Positions 46,023 through 54,663 of a stretch of 64,000 nucleotides of DNA are shown piece by piece. The notes beneath the pieces were generated by a model. That model worked only from the letters and a program-made list of their open reading frames with translations, did not search any database and was not told the DNA's origin. The stretch is taken from the NCBI GenBank assembly GCA_020847535.1, contig JADLBU010000119.1:1-64000 (forward strand). The letters run 5' to 3'. Both the position numbers and the translations under genes were made by a program. Position 1 is the first letter of the stretch. Each line of letters starts with the position of its first letter. The stretch comes from Phycisphaerales bacterium. GTDB lineage: Bacteria; Planctomycetota; Phycisphaerae; Phycisphaerales; UBA1924.

Positions 46023-48383
46023 TCAATCCTGCGACAGGATGATCACCGTGTACGGCCCGATGCCGACGTTTCCGTTGTAGGCAAGGCCATCCTTCGCGCC
46101 CGCGTTCGCCGTCGTGTCATACGAGTTGGTGTTCGCGAAACCCGAGTCGTAGCCGTTCCAGTCGGAGTTGAAGCGGACCTTCCACGTGCCGCCACGCGGG
46201 AAGCCGAGGTTGTAGCTGCTGTACGAAGTGTTCGCGAAGTTGGCGACGATGATGACATCGTCCTTGGCGCCGCCGTTCTCCCAGCGGTGGAACGCGATCA
46301 CCTTGTTGGTGTCGTTGATGTGGTGGACGTTGACGTTGTTCCCGCGCAGGCCGCGGGTGGTGTCAAACCAGTTACGACGAAGGCGGATCATGTCGCGATA
46401 CATCGTCTGGATGCCGGCGTATGTGGTCAGCTTTGTCCAATCGACCGGATCGGTATCGGCGAAGTAGCCATCCTCGAGAACCTCCTGGCCCTGGAAGATC
46501 ATCGGAATGCCCGGAGACGTCATGGCGATCCCCGCACCGAGCGTGGACCGCTTCTTCGAGAACCAGCTGCTCGCGTTCCCCGGCCAGATCTCCTCGGGAA
46601 CGCGGCTGTGGCCGTTGGCGACCTCATCATGGGACTCCGTATAGATGATCCGTTGCGTCGCGCTGCCGTTGTAGTAGTGGTTGATCGCATCGCGCACCGA
46701 GAACATGTTTCGGGATGCATCGCTGCCGGTGATGATCGCCGAGCGAATCGGATGCACGAACCCCGCATCCCACTGCGAATCAAAGCCCGCCCCGCCCGCG
46801 CCCGTGGTCTTGGTCAGCCACTCGTTGTTCTGGAGGTCCTCGGCGATCGAGATCTTCCAGTTCTGAGAGCCGTCGATCTCGTTGTTGACCCACTGCATGA
46901 GCGACCAGCCATCGGGGATGTCGGCGCCGACGCCGTTGTTGGTGTTGCGGATATTGACGGTGGAATCCCAGCGCAGGCCATCAGCACGGTACTCCTGGAG
47001 CCAATTGATGCAGTTGTCCCGGATATAGCTGCGGACCTCGCCGCGGCCGTAATCGGGTCGCGTGTCGCCCCACGGGGTGCTCGCCCGGTAATCGTTGTAG
47101 AAGAAGATGCCGCCGTACGAGCCGCTGAACCAGCCATCGAAGCGCCACATGTCCAGGTCGCTGGGGCCCCAGTGGTTGTGTACGACATCCTGGATGACGG
47201 CGATCCCGCGGGCGTGGCATTCGTTGATGAACCGCTTGTACTCGCTCATGCCGCCGTAGATGCCCTCGACGGCGTACGGATGGGCGGGGTTGTACCCCCA
47301 CGAGAAATCGCCCGCGAACTCGGCAACCGGCATGACCTTGACGGCGTTGACACCCATCGCCTGGATCTGGTCAAGCCGTGAGATCGCCGTGTTGAACGAG
47401 CCCGGCGAACCGCCGGCCGAATCGTTGAACGTGCCGATGTGCATCTCGTAGATGACCATCTGGTTCCACGCCGGAGTAGTGAAGCTCGGCGACTTGACGC
47501 GGCCCGTGACGGCGACATCGTCGATCGCGACCCCGTCGGAGGCGAGCGGCGAGTTGTCATACTCCTGCCAGCGGATGCGGAAGCTCGAGCCCGGCGTGAT
47601 GCCGTTGGCGGCCGCCGCCGCGGAGAGGTTGACGGTTCGCGTCGAGAAGGAGCCCGAGATCGCCGGGTACGTATCGACCTTGTACCACGTGGTGCCGTTG
47701 TTGGAGATGTACACACCATCGGTGGAATCGGTCTCATCACCGACGTTGCGGACCTTGTAGCTGAGCGAGAGCTGCCCGTGGTTGCTCGCGTTGAGCGTCA
47801 GCGTCAGGCGCGAGGTCTGGTACGAACTCGACGTGTGGCTGTCAAAGGTGCAGCCGCGTGCGCCCGCTGCCTTGTAGGTTGTCGACGTCCGCACGCGATA
47901 GGTGCTGGTACCGCTGACGACCCAGGGGGCGGGAATCGTCGTGTACTCAAAGCCATCGGTAAAGAGATTGACGACAGGGCCGTACACCGACCAGTCGAAC
48001 GTATCCCCGCGGATGATCGAGTTGCCCACCGAGCTGGTGAGCTGCCGCGCTCGCGGATCGTTCTTCCAGATCGTGCTGCCGTTGATGAGGACAAACTTGT
48101 ATTCCTGCCCCTCAACCGCGCCGGGGACATCGACCGACCACCAGCCGGACCCCTCGAATGCCAGCGGGTTCGCGGTCGCGGAGAACGAGTTGAAGGTACC
48201 GGCGACCCGGACGGCCGTGGCGTTGGGTGCCCAGGTGCGGAACGTGGTTCCGCCCGAGTATGGAGTTGCGCCGATTCCCGGCTTTGGCGAGGGCACCTGG
48301 GCGATCGCGAACGGCGCGAGCGTGGAGAAGCCGATCAGCCCCGCGAGCGCGGGGGTTGCAAAGCGGACAAGGCGGTTGGTCAT
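46023..48383 (-). CDS. Secreted GH13 alpha-glucan enzyme (branching-enzyme/amylase type) with inserted beta-domain
   Basis: A 786-residue exported enzyme. The signal peptide runs from MTNRLVRFATPALAGLIGF to about FAIAQ. A CBM48-like domain (about residues 40-110; TFRTWAPNATAVRVAGTFN) resembles that of glycogen branching enzymes. A beta-sandwich of about 150 residues is inserted next (FTDGFEYTTIPAPWVVSG...IDDVAVTG). The catalytic barrel follows with all three acidic residues: DGLRWDSTVNIR, ISIAEDLQNN and YTESHDEVANG. A small beta-domain closes the protein. It may branch or hydrolyse external alpha-glucan. ATG 48383 is chosen because it starts the signal peptide. Confidence 0.88.
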   Translation of the reverse strand: MTNRLVRFATPALAGLIGFSTLAPFAIAQVPSPKPGIGATPYSGGTTFRTWAPNATAVRVAGTFNSFSATANPLAFEGSGWWSVDVPGAVEGQEYKFVLINGSTIWKNDPRARQLTSSVGNSIIRGDTFDWSVYGPVVNLFTDGFEYTTIPAPWVVSGTSTYRVRTSTTYKAAGARGCTFDSHTSSSYQTSRLTLTLNASNHGQLSLSYKVRNVGDETDSTDGVYISNNGTTWYKVDTYPAISGSFSTRTVNLSAAAAANGITPGSSFRIRWQEYDNSPLASDGVAIDDVAVTGRVKSPSFTTPAWNQMVIYEMHIGTFNDSAGGSPGSFNTAISRLDQIQAMGVNAVKVMPVAEFAGDFSWGYNPAHPYAVEGIYGGMSEYKRFINECHARGIAVIQDVVHNHWGPSDLDMWRFDGWFSGSYGGIFFYNDYRASTPWGDTRPDYGRGEVRSYIRDNCINWLQEYRADGLRWDSTVNIRNTNNGVGADIPDGWSLMQWVNNEIDGSQNWKISIAEDLQNNEWLTKTTGAGGAGFDSQWDAGFVHPIRSAIITGSDASRNMFSVRDAINHYYNGSATQRIIYTESHDEVANGHSRVPEEIWPGNASSWFSKKRSTLGAGIAMTSPGIPMIFQGQEVLEDGYFADTDPVDWTKLTTYAGIQTMYRDMIRLRRNWFDTTRGLRGNNVNVHHINDTNKVIAFHRWENGGAKDDVIIVANFANTSYSSYNLGFPRGGTWKVRFNSDWNGYDSGFANTNSYDTTANAGAKDGLAYNGNVGIGPYTVIILSQD

Positions 48384-48555
48384 GGAAGCGTTTCTCCGAA
48401 GAGCGACCGAGGTCGCCCCACGCGGTGAACGCAACACAGCCGCGTCGGGTGCGATAGGGAAAACCAAGCTAGCGAGAGAGCAGGCTCCATGCAACCGCTT
48501 TCTTCGTGAGAATGGCGGCGATTCTTGCGCGAGGGACGAGCCACGCCTGTGGTTG

Positions 48556-49416
48556 TTACGAGGGCTCGCGAGCCATGCACATGGAGGCGACCTGTCGCCG
48601 CGCCAGGATCACGGCTCTCCAAACCAGAATGAACATCACCAGCACCGCAGCCGTCGCAATCCGCCGGTGGAGGCTGTCCGACTTGAGTACCGATGCAAGC
48701 AATTCGCCCGCGGTTGGATCGGGGCCGGCGATCCATGGGGGCATGGGCTTGGTCATCAAGTCGCGGATGATCGGGAAGAGTCCGGAGAACACGGCGAGCA
48801 CCCCGAGCGGCAATGCCCACCATCGAAGCTGCAAGCCGATCCGCTCGAGCCCCAGCATCCGCGCGACACCGGCAAACGCCCAGGCGATCGCCGACATCCA
48901 CACAGCGCCGCCGATCACATTGGCGCCCCGCAGGATCGTGTAGGGATAGTGAATCGCGTCGCTACGCTCAAGTGCATAGATGAAGCTGACGGCCGTCTGA
49001 GCAAGGTCGATCGCGTCGATCCCCAGCAGCACAATGACGATCGCGCCGGAAACACTCGCGATCCGATGAATCGGCTTGGGCTCGGCACACTGAAACAACT
49101 GCCGCATGGCGATCACGATCAGGATCGCCGGCGGCAGCAGGAGCCACGAGATCTCGCCGATCACCGGCACGTGTGTGCCGTTGACTTCTTTCTGAATGAA
49201 TCGCTGAGATGCCCAGATCACCAACCCAAGCGGGATCGCCCAGAGAAGAACCCCCAAGCTCCAGTTCGCGGTCGCGAGCCACACCGCAGATGGGCGATCA
49301 ACCAGGCAGCGGGCCCCGCACTCCGGGCACGGTCCGCCCGAGGCAATCCCCTCGCGTCGATAGCCGCAGTTGATGCAAGCGGGCACGGCTGGCGGCTTGG
49401 TATCTGCCGAGTTCAT
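48556..49416 (-). CDS. Membrane protein with N-terminal zinc ribbon
   Basis: A 286-residue protein with a zinc ribbon near its N-terminus (CINCGYRREGI...PCPECGA) followed by about six membrane segments. It resembles the two C-terminal-ribbon proteins near 7-8.5 kb with the order reversed. ATG 49416 is chosen because MNSADTKPPAVP leads straight into the ribbon. A longer frame would run through the divergent gene. No ribosome binding site is obvious. The function is unknown. Confidence 0.65.
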   Translation of the reverse strand: MNSADTKPPAVPACINCGYRREGIASGGPCPECGARCLVDRPSAVWLATANWSLGVLLWAIPLGLVIWASQRFIQKEVNGTHVPVIGEISWLLLPPAILIVIAMRQLFQCAEPKPIHRIASVSGAIVIVLLGIDAIDLAQTAVSFIYALERSDAIHYPYTILRGANVIGGAVWMSAIAWAFAGVARMLGLERIGLQLRWWALPLGVLAVFSGLFPIIRDLMTKPMPPWIAGPDPTAGELLASVLKSDSLHRRIATAAVLVMFILVWRAVILARRQVASMCMAREPS

Positions 49417-49495
49417 CCTGCAACAGTGTACAACCGGGCTCGCGATGTGCCGTTGCGGCGGTTGCGGCCGCCGGCGCGGGCTTACGATTCGCCAA

Positions 49496-49966
49496 GTGAC
49501 CAGACCCAACATCAGCGAGTGGTTCGACAGGCCCGACGCCGCGACCGGCGAGGGCGGCCTGCGCTTCAAATGCACCATGTGCGGCAACTGCTGCACCGGA
49601 CCCGAGGGTTACGTCCTGGTCACCGATGCCGAGATCTCAGCGCTCGCCAAGCGCCTGGGCATGACCGATCCCGAGTTCTTCGATCGCTACACGCACATGA
49701 CACCCCCCGGCCGATCGCTCATCGAGAAGGAGACCGAGTACGGCCGCGACTGCATCTTCCTGGATCGCGAGAAGATCCCCGGCAAGGCCGTGTGCGGTGT
49801 CTATGAAGACCGGCCATCCCAGTGCCGAACCTGGCCGTTCTGGAAATCGGTGCTCGCCAGCCGCCGAGCGTGGGATCTTTCCAAGCGGCGATGCCCGGGG
49901 ATGGGCCAGGGCCCGCTCTACACACCCGTGCAGATCCGGGTGATGCGGGATGTGGTCGAGATGTAG
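49496..49966 (+). CDS. YkgJ-family cysteine-cluster protein
   Basis: A 156-residue protein of the CxxCxxCC family, thought to bind zinc or an iron-sulfur cluster. The motif is FKCTMCGNCCTGPEGYVLVT, with further Cys in DCIFL, AVCGVYEDRPSQCRTWPFW and RRCPGMG. GTG 49496 is chosen because it precedes TRPNISEWF and avoids overlap with the divergent membrane-protein gene. An ATG at 49445 giving MCRCGGCGRRRG is a less likely alternative. The substrate or partner is unknown. Confidence 0.8.
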   Translation: MTRPNISEWFDRPDAATGEGGLRFKCTMCGNCCTGPEGYVLVTDAEISALAKRLGMTDPEFFDRYTHMTPPGRSLIEKETEYGRDCIFLDREKIPGKAVCGVYEDRPSQCRTWPFWKSVLASRRAWDLSKRRCPGMGQGPLYTPVQIRVMRDVVEM

Positions 49967-50160
49967 GAAAGTCCAAAGGGCCAGATGGCAAAGGGCAAAC
50001 AGAGCCAAAGCCCGAACATCCTGCGAATACCGACCCGTTCCTGTCGGGAATTGTCGCCCAAAAGCCGATGGTGAGATATCCCAACCACGGCATGGGTGGG
50101 TGGCGCTGCGCCCGGGGCGCACTGCGGGGGGTTGGGGGTCAGCGAGTCGGTCAGCAGGCG

Positions 50161-51219
50161 ATGAACCAGGAGCAGATGAAGCAGGCGCTCGAGCAGCTCC
50201 GCTCCCAGGCGGGGCCTGGTGGCGGTCTGGGCTCCCTGAGCGGCGTCGGCGGGCTCGCGGACCAGATGCCAAGCTGGATGCCTCCTGCTGCCGCGATCGT
50301 GGCGCTCACGGCGGTCATCGTGGGTGCCGTCGTGTGGCTGTTCGGGGCCAAGCTGATCAAGCCGGCGTTTGTGCTGATCGGCGGAGTCATCGGATCCGCC
50401 GCCGGCGCGGTCTTCATGCCATCGGTGACCTCAACGATCATGGGGATCCCCGCCGCATACCCGGGCATGGGCATCGGGCTGATGGTGGGGATGATCCTCG
50501 CGGTCCTCGTGTACCGGTTCGCGATCGCCTCGCTCGCGGCAGGTGTGCTGGGCGCGGCGGCGATCCTGTCGGCGATCGTCGGCCTCGGGTATGTGCCGGG
50601 GGCGATCCCCGTGGACGAGGGTTTGGTCGAACAAGATGGCCGCATCGTGATCCGCGCCGATGGGACCGAAGGAACCCTGCGCGACCAGGTCGAGACCCAG
50701 GTCCGGGATTGGTCCGGCCGGCTCAAGGATGCAGCCCAGAAGTACAAAGATGCCAAGCTGCTCACCAGCGCTGGCGCCCCCGATGCCCCGCAGGTGATCG
50801 CCGCCGATGGCTCAACCCCGGAAGATCCCGACAAGGAGCGCATCGAAGCCGCCAAGCGGACCGCGCGGGCGATCTCCGATCACATCGCCGAGCGCTGGCA
50901 GGCCCTGCCCACGGGCTCCCGCTTCACGCTCGCCGGGGCGTGGATGGCAGGTGCGATGATGGGATTCCTGCTGGGGCTGGTCATGCCCAAGAAGGCGGCG
51001 GCGGCGATCAGCTCGCTCTCGGGCGCGGCGATGCTGCTCGCCGGCGGCGTCTCGCTCGCCGAGCGCTACGCGGGCGCGGGCCCGCAGCTTGCCGGCGTCA
51101 GCGCGCTGGGGTGGCTGGGTGTGTGGCTGGTGGTCTCGGCGATCGGGCTGTTCGTGCAGTCACGCAACACAAGGCCCAAGCAGGCCGCAGCTCCGCAAGC
51201 CGCCCCCGTTGCGGCGTAG
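50161..51219 (+). CDS. Multi-pass membrane protein of unknown function
   Basis: A 352-residue protein beginning MNQEQMKQALEQLRSQ, then a Gly-rich stretch. A set of Gly/Ala-rich membrane helices follows (about residues 40-155; AAAIVALTAVIVGAVVWLFG, IGLMVGMILAVLVYRFAI). A charged soluble segment (about 160-265; LRDQVETQVRDWSGRLKDAA) and three further helices complete it, with an Ala/Pro/Gln-rich tail. The ATG at 50161 is preferred. The frame is open further upstream but that sequence is not protein-like. It lies upstream of the convergent smpB. No family is recognised. Confidence 0.65.
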   Translation: MNQEQMKQALEQLRSQAGPGGGLGSLSGVGGLADQMPSWMPPAAAIVALTAVIVGAVVWLFGAKLIKPAFVLIGGVIGSAAGAVFMPSVTSTIMGIPAAYPGMGIGLMVGMILAVLVYRFAIASLAAGVLGAAAILSAIVGLGYVPGAIPVDEGLVEQDGRIVIRADGTEGTLRDQVETQVRDWSGRLKDAAQKYKDAKLLTSAGAPDAPQVIAADGSTPEDPDKERIEAAKRTARAISDHIAERWQALPTGSRFTLAGAWMAGAMMGFLLGLVMPKKAAAAISSLSGAAMLLAGGVSLAERYAGAGPQLAGVSALGWLGVWLVVSAIGLFVQSRNTRPKQAAAPQAAPVAA

Positions 51220-51239
51220 CAGCATTCTGACTTGCACCT

Positions 51240-51719
51240 TTATATGCGCCTCCGCGACATCGCCCGCGCGATATCCCGGTCCGATTCCCGCTTGGCGATC
51301 GTGTCGCGTTTGTCGTGCTCGGCCTTGCCCTTGGCAACGCCCACGAGGATCTTCGCAAACCCGTTCTTGAAGTAGAGCTTGAGGGGAACGATGGTCATCC
51401 CCTTCTGCTCGATCGCCTTCTGGAGCTTGCGGATTTCCCGGCGATGGGCCAGCAACTGGCGTGCCCGGCCGCGCGTGTGCTGAAGGGCGCCGGCCGGTCC
51501 ATACGGTTCGATCGTGATCTGGTACATCACGAGCTGCGGCGGCTCACCCTCGACGCGGCAGAAGCCTTCGCCGATCGAGATCTTGCCCTCCCGGACGCTC
51601 TTGACCTCGCTGCCGCGCAGGGCGATCCCGCACTCGAGGGTGTCAAGGATGTGATAGCTGAACCGGGCCTTGCGGTTCTCGATGGTGCGGTCGTTGCTGG
51701 ATGTGTCGCGCTTGGCCAT
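51240..51719 (-). CDS. smpB: SsrA-binding protein
   Basis: Binds tmRNA and delivers it to stalled ribosomes for trans-translation. The 159-residue product has the SmpB beta-barrel motifs RKARFSYHILDTLECGIALR, GSEVKSVREGKISIGEGFC and QHTRGRARQLLAHRREIRKL. LKLYFKNGFAKILVGVAKGK and a basic C-terminal tail (RDIARAMSRRRI) follow. ATG 51719 is chosen because the family starts there and the upstream frame crosses an intergenic inverted repeat. No ssrA gene was recognised in the window. Confidence 0.95.
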   Translation of the reverse strand: MAKRDTSSNDRTIENRKARFSYHILDTLECGIALRGSEVKSVREGKISIGEGFCRVEGEPPQLVMYQITIEPYGPAGALQHTRGRARQLLAHRREIRKLQKAIEQKGMTIVPLKLYFKNGFAKILVGVAKGKAEHDKRDTIAKRESDRDIARAMSRRRI

Positions 51720-51734
51720 GGGGCCAAAGACAGT

Positions 51735-51852
51735 ATTCACCACGGAGAGCACGGAGAGCCACAGAGAGAGACGCGGAGCCAGAATGAGGCCCAATCCACT
51801 GCTTTTCTCTCTTGTCCCCTCTCCGTGGCCCCCCGTATCCCCCGTGGTGAAT
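51735..51852. repeat. Long imperfect inverted repeat of CACGGAG type between smpB and the SDR gene
   Basis: ATTCACCACGG at 51735-51745 and CCGTGGTGAAT at 51842-51852 are exact complements. The inner parts (CACGGAGAGCCACAGAGAG against its counterpart CTCTCCGTGGCCCCCCGTAT) continue the pairing imperfectly for tens of bases. It fills the divergent gap and could be cruciform-forming. Similar TTCACCACGGAG words are, from general knowledge, frequent between genes in planctomycetes and relatives. Confidence 0.65.
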
Positions 51853-51862
51853 AGCCTTCCCC

Positions 51863-52651
51863 ATGGAACTCTCACTGACCGGGAAGCGGGCGCTGGTGTG
51901 CGGATCGACGGCGGGCATCGGCAAGGCCGCGGCGATCGAGCTGGCAAAGCTTGGCGCCGATGTCGTGCTCGCCGCACGGAATCCCGAAAAGCTCACCGCC
52001 TCGCTCCCCGACCTGCCCAAGACCAACTCGCAACAGCACGGAACGCTGTCGCTAGACACCGGCGATCCTGCAAGCGTGAAAGCCGCCGCCCAGCAGATTG
52101 AGAAGGATGGGCGCTCCATCCACATCCTGGTCAACAACACCGGCGGACCCCCCGGCGGCGCGATGGCCGATGCCACCGAAGAGCAGTTGTTCGCCGCCTT
52201 CCAAACGCTCCTTGTCTCCGCCCACGCGCTGACCCGCGCGGTCATCCCCGGCATGAAGCGCGATGGCTACGGCCGCATCATCAACATCACCAGCACCAGC
52301 GTGAAGCAGCCGATCCCCAACCTGGGCCTCTCAAACGCCGTGCGGGCCGCGGTCGCCAACTGGGCCAAATCGCTCTCGCAGGAACTCGGACCCTTCGGCA
52401 TCACCGTCAACAACGTGCTGCCCGGCTACACCGACACGGAGCGATTGACGCAACTCTTCTCAGGCCGGGCGAGCAAGACCGGCAAGACCGTCGAAGCGAT
52501 CAAGACCGATGTGATCGCCTCCATCCCCGCGGGGAGACTGGGCCGGGCCGATGAGATCGGCGCAGCGGTCGCGTTCCTGGCGAGCCCGGCGGCTGGGTAT
52601 ATCAACGGGATCAATCTGCCGGTGGATGGTGGGCGCCTGGGTAGCCTGTAG
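51863..52651 (+). CDS. SDR-family protein lacking the catalytic YxxxK
   Basis: A 262-residue Rossmann-fold short-chain dehydrogenase-like protein. The nucleotide-binding motif is CGSTAGIGKAAAIELAKLGA and the NNTGG segment is present. In the catalytic region, ITSTSVKQPIPNLGLSNAVR, the expected Tyr is Leu and the Lys is Arg, so classical SDR chemistry is unlikely. The C-terminus (INGINLPVDGGRLGSL) is normal. It is 45 bases ahead of the aldehyde dehydrogenase gene. Similar SDR genes accompany ALDH and RidA genes in bacterial kynurenine/3-hydroxyanthranilate clusters (established in other phyla), so a role in that pathway is inferred. Confidence 0.82.
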   Translation: MELSLTGKRALVCGSTAGIGKAAAIELAKLGADVVLAARNPEKLTASLPDLPKTNSQQHGTLSLDTGDPASVKAAAQQIEKDGRSIHILVNNTGGPPGGAMADATEEQLFAAFQTLLVSAHALTRAVIPGMKRDGYGRIINITSTSVKQPIPNLGLSNAVRAAVANWAKSLSQELGPFGITVNNVLPGYTDTERLTQLFSGRASKTGKTVEAIKTDVIASIPAGRLGRADEIGAAVAFLASPAAGYINGINLPVDGGRLGSL

Positions 52652-52696
52652 CCCCGCGAGCGGAGGATGACTCGCGTCACTCACGTACACTTGCCA

Positions 52697-54178
52697 ATGC
52701 GCGAGCTTCGCAACTTCATCGGCGGCCGGTTTGTTGATGCGGGCTCGCGGCAATCGATCGAAAGCATCGAACCCGCGACCGCCAGCCCCTGGGCTCACGT
52801 GCCCGATTCCGATCGCACCGATGTCGATGCCGCGGTGACATCCGCAAAGGCCGCATTCCCCGCCTGGTCGGCGCTGCCCGCGATCGAACGCTCACAGTTC
52901 CTTATGAAGCTCGCCGACCTGATCGATGCCAACCTCGATCCGCTCGCCGAGGCCGAGAGCACCGACACCGGCAAGCCCATCTCGCTCGCCCGCTTTCTCG
53001 ACATCCCACGATCGGCGACCAACTTCCGCCATTTCGCAACCGCGATCCTGCACTCAGCCTCCGAATCTCACGACTTTGACGGCGGCGGGGTGCCCGGTGG
53101 CATCCCCGCGATCCAGTACACGCTGCGCCGCCCGCGCGGTGTCGCCGGCTGCATATCGCCGTGGAACCTGCCGCTCTACCTGCTCACCTGGAAGCTCGCC
53201 CCAGCGCTGGCGACCGGCAACACCGTGGTCGCCAAGCCCAGCGAGGTAACACCCATCACAGCGCACATGCTCGCCGAGCTTGCGAGCAAGGCGGGCCTGC
53301 CGCCGGGCGTGCTGAACATCGTCCACGGCACGGGCGCGAAAGCCGGCGCAGCAATCGTTGAGCACCCGGATGTCCCGGCGATCACGTTCACCGGCTCGAC
53401 CGCCGTGGGCCGATGGATCGGAGAAACCTGCGGCCGGATGCTCAAACGCGTCAGCCTGGAGCTCGGCGGGAAGAACCCGTTCATCGTGTTTGACGATGCG
53501 GACCTGGAGGGGCCCGCCGGAGCAATCGAAACAGCGGTGCGGGCGGGCTTCAGCAACCAGGGCCAGATCTGCCTGTGCGGCTCTCGGCTTCTCGTGCATG
53601 AGCGGATCTACGACCGGGTGGTCCCCGCAATCGTCGAGCGGGTGCGCCATCTCAAGCCCGGGGATCCGCGCGAAACCGCGACCAACTTCGGCGCGATCAC
53701 CAGCATGGCCCAGCTCGAGAAGATCGAGACCATGGTGAGCACAGCTCGCCAGCTCGGCGGACGAATCCTCTGCGGCGGCGATCGCGTGCCGGCCGAGTCA
53801 CTCCCCCACCGCTGCCGGGATGGATGGTTCTATCAACCGACCGTGATCGAGAGCCTGGAACCGGCGTGCAAGGTAGAGCAGGAGGAGATCTTCGGCCCGG
53901 TGGTCACGGTGCAGCGGTTCGCCGATGAGGCCGAGGCGATCCGATTGGCGAACGGTACCGGGTATGGGCTCGCGGCGACCATCTTCACGCGCGATGTCGG
54001 CCGAGCGCATCGCCTGAGCGCGGATATTCAAAGCGGGATTGCGTGGGTCAACTGCTGGATGGTCCGGGATCTGCGAACTCCGTTCGGAGGCGTCAAACAA
54101 AGCGGTGTCGGCCGCGAAGGCGGGCTCGAAGCCCTGCGATTCTTCACCGAATCCAAGAACGTGTGCATCCGCACGTAG
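52697..54178 (+). CDS. Aldehyde dehydrogenase, 2-aminomuconic/2-hydroxymuconic semialdehyde dehydrogenase type
   Basis: A 493-residue NAD(P)-dependent dehydrogenase. It has the conserved segments GCISPWNLPLYLLTWKLAPA, AITFTGSTAVGRWIGETCGR, the general base Glu in SLELGGKNPF, the nucleophile Cys in NQGQICLCGSRLLVHE, and EEIFGPVVTVQRF. The overall pattern is closest to ALDH8-type semialdehyde dehydrogenases. The ATG at 52697 matches the usual family start (MRELRNFIGGRFV). ATG 52667 adds ten residues and has GGAGG too close. It lies between the SDR and RidA genes, supporting a role in oxidising 2-aminomuconate semialdehyde. Confidence 0.88.
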   Translation: MRELRNFIGGRFVDAGSRQSIESIEPATASPWAHVPDSDRTDVDAAVTSAKAAFPAWSALPAIERSQFLMKLADLIDANLDPLAEAESTDTGKPISLARFLDIPRSATNFRHFATAILHSASESHDFDGGGVPGGIPAIQYTLRRPRGVAGCISPWNLPLYLLTWKLAPALATGNTVVAKPSEVTPITAHMLAELASKAGLPPGVLNIVHGTGAKAGAAIVEHPDVPAITFTGSTAVGRWIGETCGRMLKRVSLELGGKNPFIVFDDADLEGPAGAIETAVRAGFSNQGQICLCGSRLLVHERIYDRVVPAIVERVRHLKPGDPRETATNFGAITSMAQLEKIETMVSTARQLGGRILCGGDRVPAESLPHRCRDGWFYQPTVIESLEPACKVEQEEIFGPVVTVQRFADEAEAIRLANGTGYGLAATIFTRDVGRAHRLSADIQSGIAWVNCWMVRDLRTPFGGVKQSGVGREGGLEALRFFTESKNVCIRT

Positions 54179-54195
54179 CTCGCCAACAATCAGCC

Positions 54196-54624
54196 ATGTC
54201 CACCATCCGCTCCACCACCGCCGCCGAGCCCGTCGGTCCCTACCCGCACGCTCGCCGCGTCGGCAACCTCCTCTTCCTCTCCGGCATCGGGCCGCGAACC
54301 CGCGGAAGCAAGGACATCCCCGGCGCCAAGGTCGATGCCTCGGGCACCCTCATCGACTACTCCATCGAGGCCGAGATCCGCTCCTGCTTCGACAACATCA
54401 AGGCCGTGCTCGCCGATGCCGGCAGCGCCTGGGAGAACATCGTCGATTGCCAGTGCTTCCTCACCGATATGAAGCGCGACTGGCAGATCTACAACCGGGT
54501 CTATGGTGAGTTCTTCCCACCGGGCCCCAGCCAGCCCACGCGAACCACCGTACAGGTCGCCGCACTGCCCACTGGTGGCAACACACCGATCCACTTCGAG
54601 ATCAAAGTGATCGCCACCGTCTAA
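54196..54624 (+). CDS. RidA-family protein, probable 2-aminomuconate deaminase
   Basis: A 142-residue RidA/YjgF/UK114 protein. Characteristic segments are PVGPYPHARRVGNLLFLSGI, the central helix EAEIRSCFDNIKAVLADAGS, VDCQCFLTDM and the terminal TRTTVQVAALP...IHFEIKVIA. It starts 17 bases after the aldehyde dehydrogenase gene. Members next to semialdehyde dehydrogenases of this type are 2-aminomuconate deaminases in 3-hydroxyanthranilate degradation, while ordinary RidA deaminates enamines. Context favours the former. The conserved Arg needed for acid binding is in the TRTTVQ segment. Confidence 0.85.
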   Translation: MSTIRSTTAAEPVGPYPHARRVGNLLFLSGIGPRTRGSKDIPGAKVDASGTLIDYSIEAEIRSCFDNIKAVLADAGSAWENIVDCQCFLTDMKRDWQIYNRVYGEFFPPGPSQPTRTTVQVAALPTGGNTPIHFEIKVIATV

Positions 54625-54663
54625 TCGCCTGGCAATCTCACAGATCATCGCGATTCCCCCCGA

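Noticed and set aside
49970-50160. Upstream extension of the membrane-protein gene at 50161
   Set aside because: The frame is open but the sequence is Arg/Gly/Trp-rich without family support and overlaps the cysteine-cluster gene if extended fully.
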